Of a DNA stretch of 64,000 bases, positions 22,793 through 35,197 are shown piece after piece. Source of the stretch: Brachyhypopomus gauderio (taxonomy: Eukaryota; Chordata; Actinopteri; Gymnotiformes; Hypopomidae); the NCBI RefSeq assembly GCF_052324685.1, contig NC_135214.1, forward strand, positions 3,775,371-3,839,370. Direction: 5' to 3'. How positions within the stretch are numbered: position 1 is the first letter of the stretch; each line of letters opens with the position of its first letter. The notes beneath the pieces are model-generated. The model saw nothing but the letters and a program-made list of their open reading frames with translations, had not been told where the DNA came from and did not search any database. A program made the position numbers and the translations under genes.

Positions 22793-22834
<42 letters not shown>

Positions 22835-23270
22835 CTTTATTTGTATAGCACCTTTCATACATACATGTAACTCAAAGTGCTTTACAGTATAAATAAAAGA
22901 AACATTAAAAGGAGATAAGACAAAGACAAAAAGACAGAAGAAAATGTTAAAAGAAATTAAAGATAAAAATATTAAAATAACATAAAAAGTAAAAAGTGAA
23001 GTAAGTAAGATAATAAAAAGTAAAGTAAATAAGATAAAACTATTAAGATAGAGTTTCTTAACTAAAAGCGGATCTAAACAGGAATGTTTTGAGACTGCTC
23101 TTAAAACTATGCAGGGATGAAATGCCTCTGAGCTCTTCAGGAAGAGAATTCCAGAGCTTTGGGCCATAGTGGCTAAAAGCACCCTCGCCAATCTTTAATC
23201 GGCTTTTAGGAATCACCAGTAGATTACTGTTTGACTTGTTGACTGATAATAACTTTGAACTTTGGATCAT
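22791..23270 (-). mobile_element. L2-type LINE 3' end with (AAT)n tail
   Basis: The minus-strand frame at 23270-23058 encodes the typical C-terminus of fish LINE ORF2 (KIGEGAFSHYGPKLWNSLPEEL, continuing to LKTFLFRSAF). A short A/T-rich 3' region follows, ending in TATTTGTATAGCACCTTTC-like tail sequence and about 14 ATT/AAT units at 22792-22834. A 5'-truncated insertion beside the Tc1 fragment. Confidence 0.75.
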
Positions 23271-24060
23271 TGAACTAAACTATTTTGACCAATGTTAACT
23301 TCTTGGATTATGTCTTGAGGTTATGCTTTAGCATGTATGTGTAAATATGTGTAAATATGTGTATATATGTATATATGTGACTGGTGGTGCAAGTACTGGT
23401 GCAACAAAAGCAGAAAAAGGTTTTCTATGCTGGGGAAGAATCTTAGCCGATGACTTATTAACGTGAGTATATGAACATTTTAATATACTGTATGTTTATC
23501 CCTATTTGGATGGCAATCTTCATATTCTTCTTCATGTTTCTTCCGGCCTTGTGAAACACCTTTGGATCAATGTAAGGCAGTGGATGTTCAGTGAGGAGAG
23601 GATATTAGCACTTCACTCACTGGTATTTGTTCCCATTATGTTTGCACATTGAACAGAATGCATCGCCATTAAGGCAATGGGAAGTGTAATGGTCCATAAT
23701 GTCCACTTTCTTTCAGTTCTCCATTTTGTCCACCATTGACGTCTGTGGGTGCAAACATTCAGTTGCAAACAATACAGCTCAAACAATGTTTTGGGTAACA
23801 GAGGTAGACTTGCTCATACCTGTATTTTTTATGCCATAATCACCCCTCTTTGCTTATATTGGTCACTGCAATAAAAACAGTTTAAAAGTTTGGAATCAAA
23901 TCAGAGGTGGCCACACTACCACAGGATACAACTCACAGGTCTACCCTGCTCAGGAACCCTACGTGGAACTTCATGAAAGATACCAAAGGTACCTTTTTGG
24001 AACAGTAATTTGTGGGAATTGTTTTAGTCAGCTGCTTGGTGTGATCTATCCATACACTAT
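23271..24060. other. Intergenic, nothing recognised
   Basis: No coding frame of note. GTGTAAATAT-type short repeats occur near 23338-23375. Confidence 0.45.
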
Positions 24061-24545
24061 GAATGAATGAATGAATGTTCGATTTATATAGCGCCTTTCC
24101 AAATTCCCAAGGCGCTTTACAATTTAACACAGGTACAAGTCACAGACAACCAATCACACACCGGCGAGAAGCGGCAGCCAATTGCGCACAGTGTACTCTC
24201 CACCGGAAGCCACAGTCCCCTGGGGGACTGAATGGGGTGCAGGAAGGGGAGAGAGGACAGACCCTAGTGGCAGAGCACCATCCACCACTGGGCATACAAG
24301 CACACAAACACACACTCAGACACTAGTTTCTATTGAACATAGAGACACAGACACACACTCAGGGAGAATTTGTTGACTGCCAATTTACCTAACCTCCATG
24401 TTTTTAGACTGTGGGAGGAAACCGGAGACCCCGGAGGAAACCCACGCAGACACGGGGAGAACATGGAAACTCCACTCAGATAGGGACTTGAACCCAAGAC
24501 CCCAGTGCTGAGTGGCAAACGTGCTAACCACCAAGCCACCGTGTT
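24061..24545 (-). mobile_element. tRNA-headed SINE, antisense copy
   Basis: Read on the minus strand, the element begins GGCAACACGGTGGCTTGG and continues through TGGTTAGCAC (A-box-like) and GGTTCAAGTCCC (B box), a Pol III type promoter. A conserved body with GTTTCCTCC and GGTTTCCTCCCACAGTC follows. It ends near 24061 in an AAGGCGCTATATAAAT-type LINE tail plus ATTC repeats. A related copy lies at 31700-32062. Confidence 0.65.
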
Positions 24546-27306
24546 GCCGTGTTGCCCTAGGATAAATTTTTACCAGAAAGGCAAAGAAATTATAGACTAT
24601 GAAGTAGCACCAGTGCTATTGTTTGTCTTCAATTAACATGTCCACAAAATGAACTGACTGATCTATATTTAACAGGCAAAACTGATAATCGGATCCACTC
24701 AGCTCTCCTACACGTCTCTTGTATATCTACGGGCCTGATGCTGGATGCAATTTAGGACTCAAATGGCCCACCCCATCAAATATACTACAGCTTACTCTTT
24801 CTCTAAGGCTTTAGAGACAGATGGAGCACATGAGACTTTGGAGTTTGCTTTATTTTACCTTCAACAGATTAGGCCCAAACCCCTCCCCATTTTTTTCTAG
24901 TGCCACCCCTGAATATTACTCTAATTGTAACATACGACCTACTGATCTTTAGTGTGAGCAGGTGATCCTTCCTCTTTTAACATTTACAGGATAGACCAGA
25001 AAAAAAAACAAAAAAAAAAAAAACGAAATAAACTAGCTGAATTAGCACATAAATACACTGGAGGTACTCTTTAAAAGGAAGGAAGGCTTGATTCCCAAGG
25101 TGAAATTACTGCAAAATGATTCGAATAGCTGCTGAAAACCTTATGAGCCATTTGCAAAGTTTGCTGCTTACAGAAGACGGCTAAGGGAAGGATGACTGTA
25201 AATAAGAGTAAGACAGAACATGCATTTTCTGACCAGCTCATTACTAAGCAATCCAGCAGGAAAACACCCCCCCCCACACACACACAGTTTACCATATCAG
25301 CAACAACCTTGTGCATGTAACTCCTTCTCCCTTTGTAAGTAGAGGTTCATACTTTCTCACACAAAACACACCATTTTTCTGTTGGTTAGCCAACCTTTAG
25401 CTAATATCAGTATATTGTATATCAATGCAAATTGTTTCAGTTATTCAAAATAAACACTATCTCCAACAGGATGTCATTTTTTACAGCTCTATATGCATTT
25501 TTCCTCATTTATAGTGGACATGTCAATTTCATTTTATTTTAAAGTAATTTAACTATGTATGATTATGGTTCAAATAAAAGGAGCTATATAATAGCATAAA
25601 TAGATGCATTATCTATTCTCTGCTCGTTTTTCATCATAAACAATTATTTCTGTCTCACGTGCAATGAGGGGAATCTGTTCCTGGGCCATAATGCAGTGAT
25701 AGACCCTGGGAGGATTGAGAATATAACACACTAGCAGCCTTCTGAAGCCCCACTGACCCGACTGACCGCAGCTCCAGTGTGAACAGGTGAACGAAAGGAC
25801 AGACATGGTCCACAGCAAAGAATGAAACACTAAAACTGTCTAAGGATGGGGTTATATTATCTCAATCTGAACCTGGTCATGGAATTTGGTTAATTCCAAA
25901 AATAGTTCAATGTAACCATGTTGGCTTAAGATTTGAAGGTCACTGGATTAAGTTTGAGATACTGGTGTTGAGAGGTAAGAAGTGTGGGAAATCTGAGCAG
26001 ATCTGAACCAGGATGCACTTCAAAGCAGGACCTCTCGCAAAGAGAGAAGAGGATTGTGGGGGAAAAAAGGACTTCCAGTAATGACTCAAAATGAAGAGTG
26101 AAAGAGTCTGCACCCTCACTGATTAAAGCGTGACTTATATCCCTCATTAGATGTCCAATGCACCTATTTTTTCTTTATTATGCTACAGACTTATGCAACA
26201 CAACATGCTGTTCAGCCATCATTCAAACATTCATACTCAACGAAAACCAAAATAAACAGAAATTCACAGGTTCTGCATTAGTTTGCTCACGGCTCCTCAA
26301 TGAGGAAATGGTACTATAAGCAACGTGATGATGGGAAAGTAAAAGAGCCACAAAAGAATCCTGGTCATTTTACAAAATCTTTTTTCAGTCCTTATAACAT
26401 ATCAGAAACCACTTATTAAAATCTAAAGGTAGAAAACAAATACGTTCACATAATCATACTTTGTGAATTATTGTTGTTGGGGTGTTACACCCCTCACCTT
26501 TTGTTAAGGTCATCCATATCAGAAAAACTGACTTTCAACATCTAAATGAGACAAATTCTTTAATGAATATTACACAGATAAACGTTTTATGTTCATTTAA
26601 CCAAAGCCTTACAGCCCAGCCCAGGTCTGTGGTCCAATTTGATGTGAAACACCAGTCAAAGTCCTGTCCAGAGAAACGCTAATTCGACCTTCCAAAACCT
26701 GGAGGCTTTCAAATTTTTTTCCTTTTCGTGGTGGCTTTAGCACCACAACCACAGTGAGCGATCATCTCTGTTCACTTTCTAATCAGCATTTTCTCAGAGT
26801 GGTTCAGCCGCCAACACTTAGCAAGAACAAGTGAGAGACCCGCTTTAAGAGTCACTACTGCAGACTGATGACTCATCGTTGAACTAGGCTGTGAATTGTA
26901 CTCTCAAACGAACTCCCAAAACCCGTTAAAGGATTCTATTCCAATTTAGTAATTCCCACTTTGAAACCAATACAGAACAGTGCGATACAAAATAACGAAG
27001 ATCTTACCATTTTATATTTTATAAACGCTTTTAAACTAACAGAAATACATCACAAAAACAACTAAAATTATAAATAAATTCATCACGAAGCTGGCAAAGT
27101 AGAGATCCTGGATGTGTTTGACTCTTACAGTCATGAAAATCTAAAGGTTTGGTGGCGAGTCTCAACTCAGTCAGGGGCGAGTCCGTGTATTTGTGAGAGT
27201 CCATGGGCACCTTGACCATTGCATTGATGCATGTTAAAGAAACCCTTGGTTCATGAGCATGCAAGGATTAGGAACCTGGGGCAGGTTCACTACTGCTCCA
27301 GACAAC
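24546..27306. other. Intergenic to CHAF1B 3' flank
   Basis: A-runs near 25000-25020 and a C-run near 25268-25276; no convincing gene. The last several hundred bases before 27307 presumably form the CHAF1B 3' untranslated region; a minus-strand AATAAA candidate lies near 26175. Confidence 0.45.
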
Positions 27307-30300
27307 CTAAGGGTCCACGGGCCCGCCACTGGACTCCACGCTAGACTCCTGCGAGGGCTCACTGCTTTGGGCCAAGGTGCTGGTGCCCACGCTCTGGCCT
27401 ACGGCGCCGTCTGTCTTCGGCCGCTTGAATTCAGGAGGCTTGCACAATGGGTCAGTCGGAGGGGACGGTCTCTCTGAACCAAACGAGAAGTTTATATATA
27501 CACATTTGTACAGCAGTTAGCATAAGTTTGGTGTGATTTATAGGTACTTCATGCAGCATGGTAATTGTTTACATAGTGCTTTCCAGCACAACCATTTGTT
27601 TATTTGTTAAATGACCAGAGCTAACAATCTGAGACGTATTTTAATAACAACTAACCATGTTTGGCTTTCTCGGTGGAGGACGGGGGGACAGCAGTTTGCA
27701 AGGAAGCTGGAGATGTGGGAGTGAGAGGCGTCAGTGAAATTCGCCTACAAGAGAAACACAAAAAAAAAGAAAAAGGAAAAAAAGACAGCAAGAGAGAAAA
27801 GAATGAGACAGAACCAACATTGTTGAATCTATTTAGGGATTACAGAAATATGCACTCAAATCTTACTTTCAATGAGAATGTTTTACTGTCAACTAGATAA
27901 CACGATGACCGTAGCAAGAATTCACAAATCTTGAGAAGCTAATGCAGAAAAAGCCACTGCTGTTAAATGTCAAACTGTCTGTTAGTGTCAAACTGTAGAT
28001 TTTTTAAAGATTGCATTCCAGACTGGTGTCTACAGATAAATGAGAGGAACTGCCCTTTGAATGCAATACCACCCACTTCAGACAGGGCAACAGGGTGCAA
28101 CGCCACTACCCCAACGTGGCAGAAGCCGAGGAGATGCAATATCCCTCATGGAATTTGAGGGAGCGTAGGAGAGGACAGAGATGATATTAATACACTCCAG
28201 ACAGAGCTGAAGACCCTTGTGAAGACACAATGTAGAAAGGGGAGATCAGGGAGGCTAAAGGTTGGAAGGAATGACGTAGAGGAGCTTTTTGATGGTGTGT
28301 ATTCTGAGGAGAAGGTGAAGTGTCAGGAGCTGCAACATGATATTCAACCACTAGGTAACACAGAGGGGCAAACGGATGTCAGTCCACCAATGGGGAGTGA
28401 GGAAGAACACGCGGTGCGTCAATGTAACTGCAGGTTGTGCACCAGGGTCTAACGAAGTCCCCATACTGGGTGTGTGATAGCACACCTAAGGTTCAGTACC
28501 ATGACGTGAGTGAACTGGGTCCTGTGTGAAATTGGCTCAAGATATTTGACATCTTATCCTGTGTACATTTACAACACAACCTACTCCTAGTCAGTTTCTT
28601 GCTCATTTCTGCAGAGAATATTAGGTGTAGTGATTTAAGGTCGTTGTATAACCTACCTCATAACAGCACACATGTTGGGTGATTTTATTTTATATTTTTT
28701 TACCCTTCTCGGATAATGAACGTCATTACAAGAGCAGTTCAGGAATGGCTGCACCACTAAAAACAAATTTAGTCAAGGCATTCTACAGTCATGGCCCTCC
28801 ACATTTTCAGTTTCATGTAGAATCTATTGAACATTTCCTTCTACCAACAGACACCTTTAGATGGCTCTCATCAAACGGACTCTGACTGAACTCGGGCAAC
28901 TCTCTCTAATGTGGCCATTTCATGAACGACGCCAATTAAATATTCATCAAAAAATTCATTTTGATGCAGCCAAAGACTAAATCAGGGCAAGCGCAATGTA
29001 CCCTACTTACAAAATGTGCTCTCCTACCTTGGAGTCGGTCCTTTACGCACCGTGGCGTGCTTGACATTGATGGGACCGAGGGGGGTGTTTGAAGCCGTTT
29101 GGGGTGTGTGAGGTCCCTGGCCGCAGAGAGGAGTGTTGGGGGCAGACTTGATTACGCCGCTGGGAGGGGCAGTTGGGGTCGTGGGGCACTTGGAAGTGCT
29201 GGATTTGCTCCAACCCTGCAGGGTACTGAGCGTGATACGTCTGGGTTGGGGCTTGGCCTTTTGGACTTGTGGGGTATGCTTGTCTTCAGGAGCAGGAACT
29301 CCGAGGGTCTTGACGGGGACGGCGGCAGGGGAAACCTCTTTCTCTTTGTCCTGGGTGACGGGCGTGTTGGCACGGGGCACGGGGGAAGCGGTCCGACCGC
29401 CGCCTAGGGATCTCTTTCCCTTCTTTTCGGTGCCACTGACAGGGGTGACGACGTCCAACAGGGGGCGCTCTTTCAACGGGGTGCCGAGCTCCAGCTCCTC
29501 AAAGGACACAAAAGAGCAGTAGCCGTCCGTTGAGGACACTGCCAAGAAAGAGCCATCGCGGGACCTGGAGGCACATGGAAGAAGCAGGAGCCATCAGTAC
29601 ATCTTTATTGAAGTGAGAGTGTGTGTGTGTGTGTGTGTGCATGTGTGTTACCAGCTGAGGTCGCTGAGAGTGTGGTAGTGGATGTTGGACACGAATCCAA
29701 ACGGCAGTGTCTGCTGGGTGTCATAGAGATAGATGGAGTCTTCAGATGCTACAGCAAACACCAACCGATAGGGCAGCTGGAACACATTGGGAAGGGGCTG
29801 CAGAGATCCGTCTACGAAAAACAGAACGGAAGCGCAGAGATGAACGAAAAGACAGTGTTCAAGTTTACACCATGGCGACATTTGACCAAAATGCAACAGT
29901 TAACCCGTTTCACCACCTGCATTATGTAAGAGATAATGGCTAACCCTACGCCTCAATTTTCCCAACTCATGGTATTAGAACCTCTGTGGGCCGCAGTCAC
30001 TGTGGTCAAGTTATATAACAGTGGGCTTGGAGTAGATTTAAGTAGTGGTTACTATAGGCACACTTACCATACCTGCCATGTTCTGCTGCACTTATTTTGG
30101 GGACTTTCTTTTGACACAAATCGACATCATGTGCTTAGATAAGGCCTAAATCAGCCATCAACCCAGTGCCTTTGTAACCAGTGTATGCATATAACCACAC
30201 AAAACTTTTATTAATGGTCCACTGACGTTTCCTATGACCAGCATATAGATGCTGAATTTAGAATAGTGACAAATCTTAACTCAAAGAACCTATATGGTTT

Positions 30301-32934
30301 CAAAAGTATAGATACCAGCCAGTTAATTCAGCGTAATGAATAATAATGAGAGATGACGGGGAGACGCACCCTCTTCCTTCTTGGTCCTTAGCTCAAAGTA
30401 GACAGGACAGCAGCGGACAGCTAGAGTGGCTTTAGTGGGACAGGGCAGATGGGCTGTGGGTCTGTGAGACACAACACAGACATATTTAAAAGGTCCAGGG
30501 ATACTGCACCATTAAAACAGGCTTAATGTTAAAACAAAAAGCAAACATTTGCAACAGTATCTGTCAGTATGGGAGATATTAAGTTGAAAACGTTACTGTA
30601 AAAACAGGCCTACACAATAACAGCTCTATCACCTCTTGAAGGCATAAATAATAACCACAAAAATGACACCTCTTTAAGCACTTCCTGGAGAAGACATAAG
30701 TGGTGTTTGTCACATTTTCTCCTGTCTCCACACATCCAGCTGGAATTACACACAAAAAAATGCATCACATCACCAAATCCACATATGCATGCATTGTAAA
30801 GTGAATTGCTTTACACTGGCAAAACAGAGCAATCATACCAGGAGCGAAGAGGAAAGATCCGTCAGGTGTGAAGGTGAGGCGTCTGAAGAAAGACCGCATA
30901 CCGTCATCGTGGAACATCCTGTAGTTCTTTACCTGCACGCATGTTTGGAGATCATGCAGATTCCTATGACAGTAAAGTACAGACATACAACCGTTTTGTT
31001 ACACTGACCTCTCCCTCCACAGCGGATCCTGATGTCATCTTACTCACACTGCAGGCCTTCTTCCTGGTTCGTGTGCTATACACTCGCATAACTCTGAAAG
31101 GGAGGCGAGGATTAAGTGCTCAGTACTTACAATGGGATTCAGTGCTCAGTACTTTCAGGAAAGACAAACAGAAACACACATGCACATTACCTATCACAGC
31201 TAAGTGTGCAGATGTACTGTCCTAGAGGGTCCCAGGTCACACCCTGCACATAGCTCTTAGGGTCACTGAAGATACACATTTTCTGACCTGCACAAAACAA
31301 CACACAGAAGTGAGAGAAAGCTTCGCACAAGTGAAGAGCTCTCTTGGTGCTCTCAAACCGTACCAGATACTAACACCATATGTCATGCATAACCAACCAG
31401 TGAATAGTTAGATGGATTGAGCTTATGGTGTAAGATATTTGAGCACAGCTGAACAGCACAAAACTGTAACAATATATCATGTTTCATACTTTTCTGGATG
31501 TCCCACATGATGGCAGTATTGTCCACAGAACCCGAAACCAAGAAATTCCCATCACTGCTCCAAGAGAGGTCATACACATCCTCAATGTGCCCCCTGCAAC
31601 ACACAAGCAGCAAGTGTTCCTCGACACGTTTTACAGTCAGTCAACTAAAGGGGTCTACACAGGTAGTAACAGTAAGCTGTATTAGGACAGCGATAGAGAG
31701 AGAGACATCCATTCATCCATCCATCATCCAAACCGCTTAATCCGGCTAGTCGGGGTCATGGGGGGCTGGAGCCAATCCCAACATCTCTAGGCTAAGGCAG
31801 GGTACACCATGGGCAGGTCGCCAGTCCACCGCATGGCCAACACACACACACGCACTCACACCTACAGGCAATTTAGAGTCATCAATCAACTTAAGACGCA
31901 TGTGTGGACTTTGGACTGTGGGAGGAAACTGGAGTACCCGGAGAAAACCCACACAGGCACAGGGAGAACATGCAAACTCCACACAGAGCAGCCCAGACTG
32001 AATATCGAACCCAGACTGCCTTGCTGTGAGGCGACAGTGCTAACCACCACACCACCATGCCGCCCCGAGAGAGAGACAGACAGAGGAATAGAAAGAGAAT
32101 GTGTGTGTGTGAGAGAGAGAGAAAGGGAGATGACCTCAGAATCTTCACTACATTCCAGCTTTCCTTGTTAAGCTGGGCATCCTCTTCCTCCTGGAACGCT
32201 GGACCCAGTTCAGGCTCTTTGCTGTCATTCAGCTTCCACAGTAAAATAAACGCATCTAAACAAATACAAACCACACATAACACTGACACTAATATCTTTA
32301 TATTCAAATGTGTATCTATTACATACTGTAAATAATTAGTCGGTACACCTGTGAAAGTTAAATGCATGCAAGTTGACAGCACGATTTGAGGGTGCTCACC
32401 TGTTCTCCTGATTTAGAGTTAATGCCCTACACTTCAGATTATATTACCAGATTACAGGAGAGATACAGCGTTTCCATACGACACTCACCGTCTCCTCCGG
32501 AGGCCAGGAGTTCTGAGGTTGGGGAGAATCGCACAACGTTCACTGCTTTTGTGTGTCTTGCCAAGTTTGACAGGAACTCCACCACTGCCTTTCCGTCAGG
32601 TCCCCGGTCTGCACGCCACATCTAGGGAAACGCAGAAGTAATGACAGATCACAGGAATGAAAAAAAACATCTAGGAAATGTAGCGAGTATTTAGATTGCG
32701 TACGTACTACAGGCCACTACAACTCCCTACCAGTAAATGAGAAACTATCGTGCAAGACGCCTACAGACAAAAACATGTCCCGTGCGTGTGTGACGGATGC
32801 CAACTCACCCTCACAGTGGTGTCCACTCCAGCCGTGGCCAAGCGGTCGATCCGGCCCTCTGCGTTCTGCTGGAAGTCCAGACTGTACACCGGCTCCTTGT
32901 TATGCCAGGCGATCTCACACGTTACCACCTTCAT
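27307..32934 (-). CDS. chaf1b: Chromatin assembly factor 1 subunit B (CAF-1 p60)
   Basis: CAF-1 p60 is the WD40 subunit of the trimeric histone chaperone that deposits H3-H4 behind replication forks with PCNA. Thirteen coding exons join in phase to 624 residues: 32934-32809, 32621-32489, 32255-32135, 31593-31490, 31287-31191, 31093-31009, 30932-30839, 30739-30670, 30461-30370, 29811-29652, 29564-29028, 27744-27656 and 27473-27307 (TAG). The N-terminus reads [15 protein letters not shown], and the WD propeller fills about residues 1-390 ([37 protein letters not shown]). The C-terminal 200 residues are Pro/Ser/Thr-rich with conserved patches such as [11 protein letters not shown] and RRISLTPL. 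The product is somewhat longer than the human protein (559), mainly in this tail. The start codon lies just after an acceptor, so a non-coding first exon exists upstream. MORC3 lies upstream on the same strand, as on human 21q22. Confidence 0.93.
27745..29027. other. CHAF1B intron 11, unassigned content
   Basis: An A-rich purine stretch follows the exon (27759-27800). Plus-strand frames at 27967-28158 and 28219-28452 look weakly protein-like, but I recognise nothing and see no splice context. Confidence 0.4.
31700..32062 (-). mobile_element. tRNA-headed SINE with (ATGG)n tail, in CHAF1B intron 3
   Basis: On the minus strand it starts GGCGGCATGGTGGTGTGGTGGTTAGCACTG (A-box type) with GGTTCGATATTCAG as a degenerate B box. 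The shared SINE body follows, ending GACCCCGACTAGCCGGATTAAGCGG then GGATGGATG repeats. The tail resembles that of the RTE fragment at 4850-5106, suggesting mobilisation by an RTE-type LINE. It is inserted sense to CHAF1B, between exons 3 and 4. Confidence 0.75.
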
Positions 32935-33479
32935 CCTGATACTGACAGGACAAAATACGAGTAATGAAAGTTGGCGATGGTGATGCCAAAACAGAATGAT
33001 GATGATGCCGATGCCAAATTGCGTATGATGATCTGATGATGCCAAACAGAACCGGGGGTTGGGGGCCCCTGTGAGACCTGTTAGGAAAATTGCATACAGC
33101 CTAAAATGTACACACCTGGCACAGGAAATGTAGATAACAGCTATTTAAGATAACTAGTTATAATCTAATGCCTATAGGTTAACATAACTAGACAGTGTAA
33201 CGTTACACCACAGCATACCTTTGGCATTTCTTTATTACCCAGTTTAGTCAATGCCTGCCTGTTCATTTATACTATGCAAGCAAACATCAAAACGTATTAG
33301 TTTCATCGCGCTGTTTAAATGCTTTCTCATAAATTCTGCAATAGGTAAATGGAGGCTAGCTACCGAACAGCTAGGGGCTACTCCAACATCATCTTTATGC
33401 AAAAGTCGAGGCCCCTTTTAACTGTTATACGTGCAATAATTTCTAAGAAGTACGCCATAATTAGCTCAAACTTATGAGC

Positions 33480-33620
33480 AATAGTAAATGCAACTTACAG
33501 TCCAAGAAACCTCAACAAAAAGCTCCTTCAAATGAACTAAGTGGATATCCCGCGTACTTTCCGCTGACTTCCAGCACAACACTTTTCCCGCCCTCGTTTT
33601 AGATCGAGCTCTTCCGGCTT
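33480..33620 (-). promoter_or_regulatory. chaf1b: Probable CHAF1B non-coding first exon and promoter
   Basis: The CHAF1B start codon at 32934 lies seven bases after an acceptor (TGTCAG), so a leader exon must exist. A good minus-strand donor (GGACTGTAAGTTG) is found at about 33496-33508, and the sequence upstream of it is locally less AT-rich. The transcription start is not defined. An open frame at 33687-33472 overlaps this place but has no recognisable content. Confidence 0.4.
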
Positions 33621-33773
33621 CGTGGGGTTGCCAGATTGTGCAAATATCTACAAGCATGCAGAACAACCATGCAGAAAACTGTGGCAAGCCCTTTTGGCTT
33701 TTATTTCCATTTTTCTAGATATCAGAAATTAAATTCTAACATGTAAAATGTCATTCGTGATATCAAGAACAGA

Positions 33774-33958
33774 ATTCTTACTAGTAAAAATGGAATTCTT
33801 ACATGTACAAATTTAATTCTTAATATAAAAATTTTCATTTTACTAGGGATAATTCATGACTTTTCATGGGGGAAACATTTTTACATGTAAGGATTGAAAA
33901 TTTTTTTACATGTAAAAAAATCTTCACGTTTAAGAATTTTATTTTTACTAGTAAGAAT
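33774..33958. repeat. Palindromic AT-rich element (MITE-like)
   Basis: The 18-base sequence ATTCTTACTAGTAAAAAT at 33774-33791 recurs exactly inverted at 33941-33958. The interior also holds paired ACATGTA motifs, so the segment could fold into an imperfect hairpin of about 185 bases. No transposase. Confidence 0.75.
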
Positions 33959-35197
33959 GTAATTTTGTGTTAAAAAGCTTTCTTGTTTCCCCCATTCAAA
34001 ATGGTGTTATTTGGTGTTATGATAATATATTTAACAGTGCATTTAACACACAATGTTAACATTTGAAACATTATTTAGCACTATTGTTGCCGAGTATGTT
34101 GTTTACATGTAACGCTAATGTTTCCTGAAAGGTTGTAAAGCCCAGAAACACCAAACTTTTGCAGGACCACACTCAAGTACATACACCCACATTGGCCTGA
34201 TGGTGGCGCTATAGCGCAGCATTTTGTGTTTTGGTCCATATTTACCACACCGCAGGTCCTAGAAACAAATTGCACTTCTGGTGTATTCCTTGGTTCAAGC
34301 CAAACAAAAAAAGCCTCTTGGACCCCTAAACAACGCTAACTTAGATTTTTTGCTCATTTGCATAATATGCAAAACCTTTTTCACCACAGTCGTTTTGTGA
34401 AACTTCTCATTATCATTATCCCATCTCATTATCAGCAAAATTGTAATATTTGCATATAATCTGGCAGTCAAGTCAATCAATAGCTCTGAGGAGTGGCCTA
34501 ATTTACTTCAACAGCTATATCCCAACAATGCTTTGACCAATTTTCATGAAGTTTGATAAGCTGATAGTTCACATCTCAGCTGTGAAGCTGGCCAAAGTTG
34601 TCTAATAGGGGGCGCTATAACATGGAAAAACTGTTTCTCATCAACCATTGGTCATATCAAGCCAAAACTTTATATAAAGCATCATGGGGTCAAGTGGTAT
34701 CAGATCAATGAGATATATAACCTTGTAATTGCATCTTATAACAAAAAGTACACTGGCTAACCAGAACTGAAACTTTTAAGTCCCTAAAATGAATTATTTC
34801 ATCATTGTAAGATCAGTATGAATGTACTTGGGCTCCATCTACTGGCTAAATACAGAAAATAACTGAAAAGTATTGCTTACATGAAAACTCCACACACAGC
34901 TAATCTCAGGATATGAGTTATATCTATGATCTGAATAATGTTGCCAATATATTTTGTCACCTAATACATTTTGATCTTTTGGGCCTTTAGTTTTCATCTG
35001 AAAACAGTTCATAACAGTTCATGCATTCATATCAATGCATTCGCTCAAAACAATCTATTGGGCCTCGTGGTCTGCTTAGTCCTATAGGGCCTATGCCTGC
35101 ATGAACCCAGAATTGCCACTTGCGGTTATATTATTAATATAACTGTTGTACAGGTACTGGAACAATTGATCTAGATTGAATATATGATTTCCATTAT
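33959..35197. other. Gene-free stretch between CHAF1B and MORC3
   Basis: AT-rich, with phrases GGTGGCGCTATAGCG (34203) and GGGGGCGCTATAACATGG (34607) resembling the core of a fish interspersed repeat. No gene seen. Confidence 0.45.

Noticed and set aside
24061..24376. Possible tRNA gene or coding region
   Set aside because: The A- and B-box-like phrases belong to the head of a SINE family with another copy at 31700-32062; no cloverleaf-length tRNA gene is formed.
29099..29522. Plus-strand frames over CHAF1B exon 11
   Set aside because: Antisense shadows of the CHAF1B C-terminal exon.
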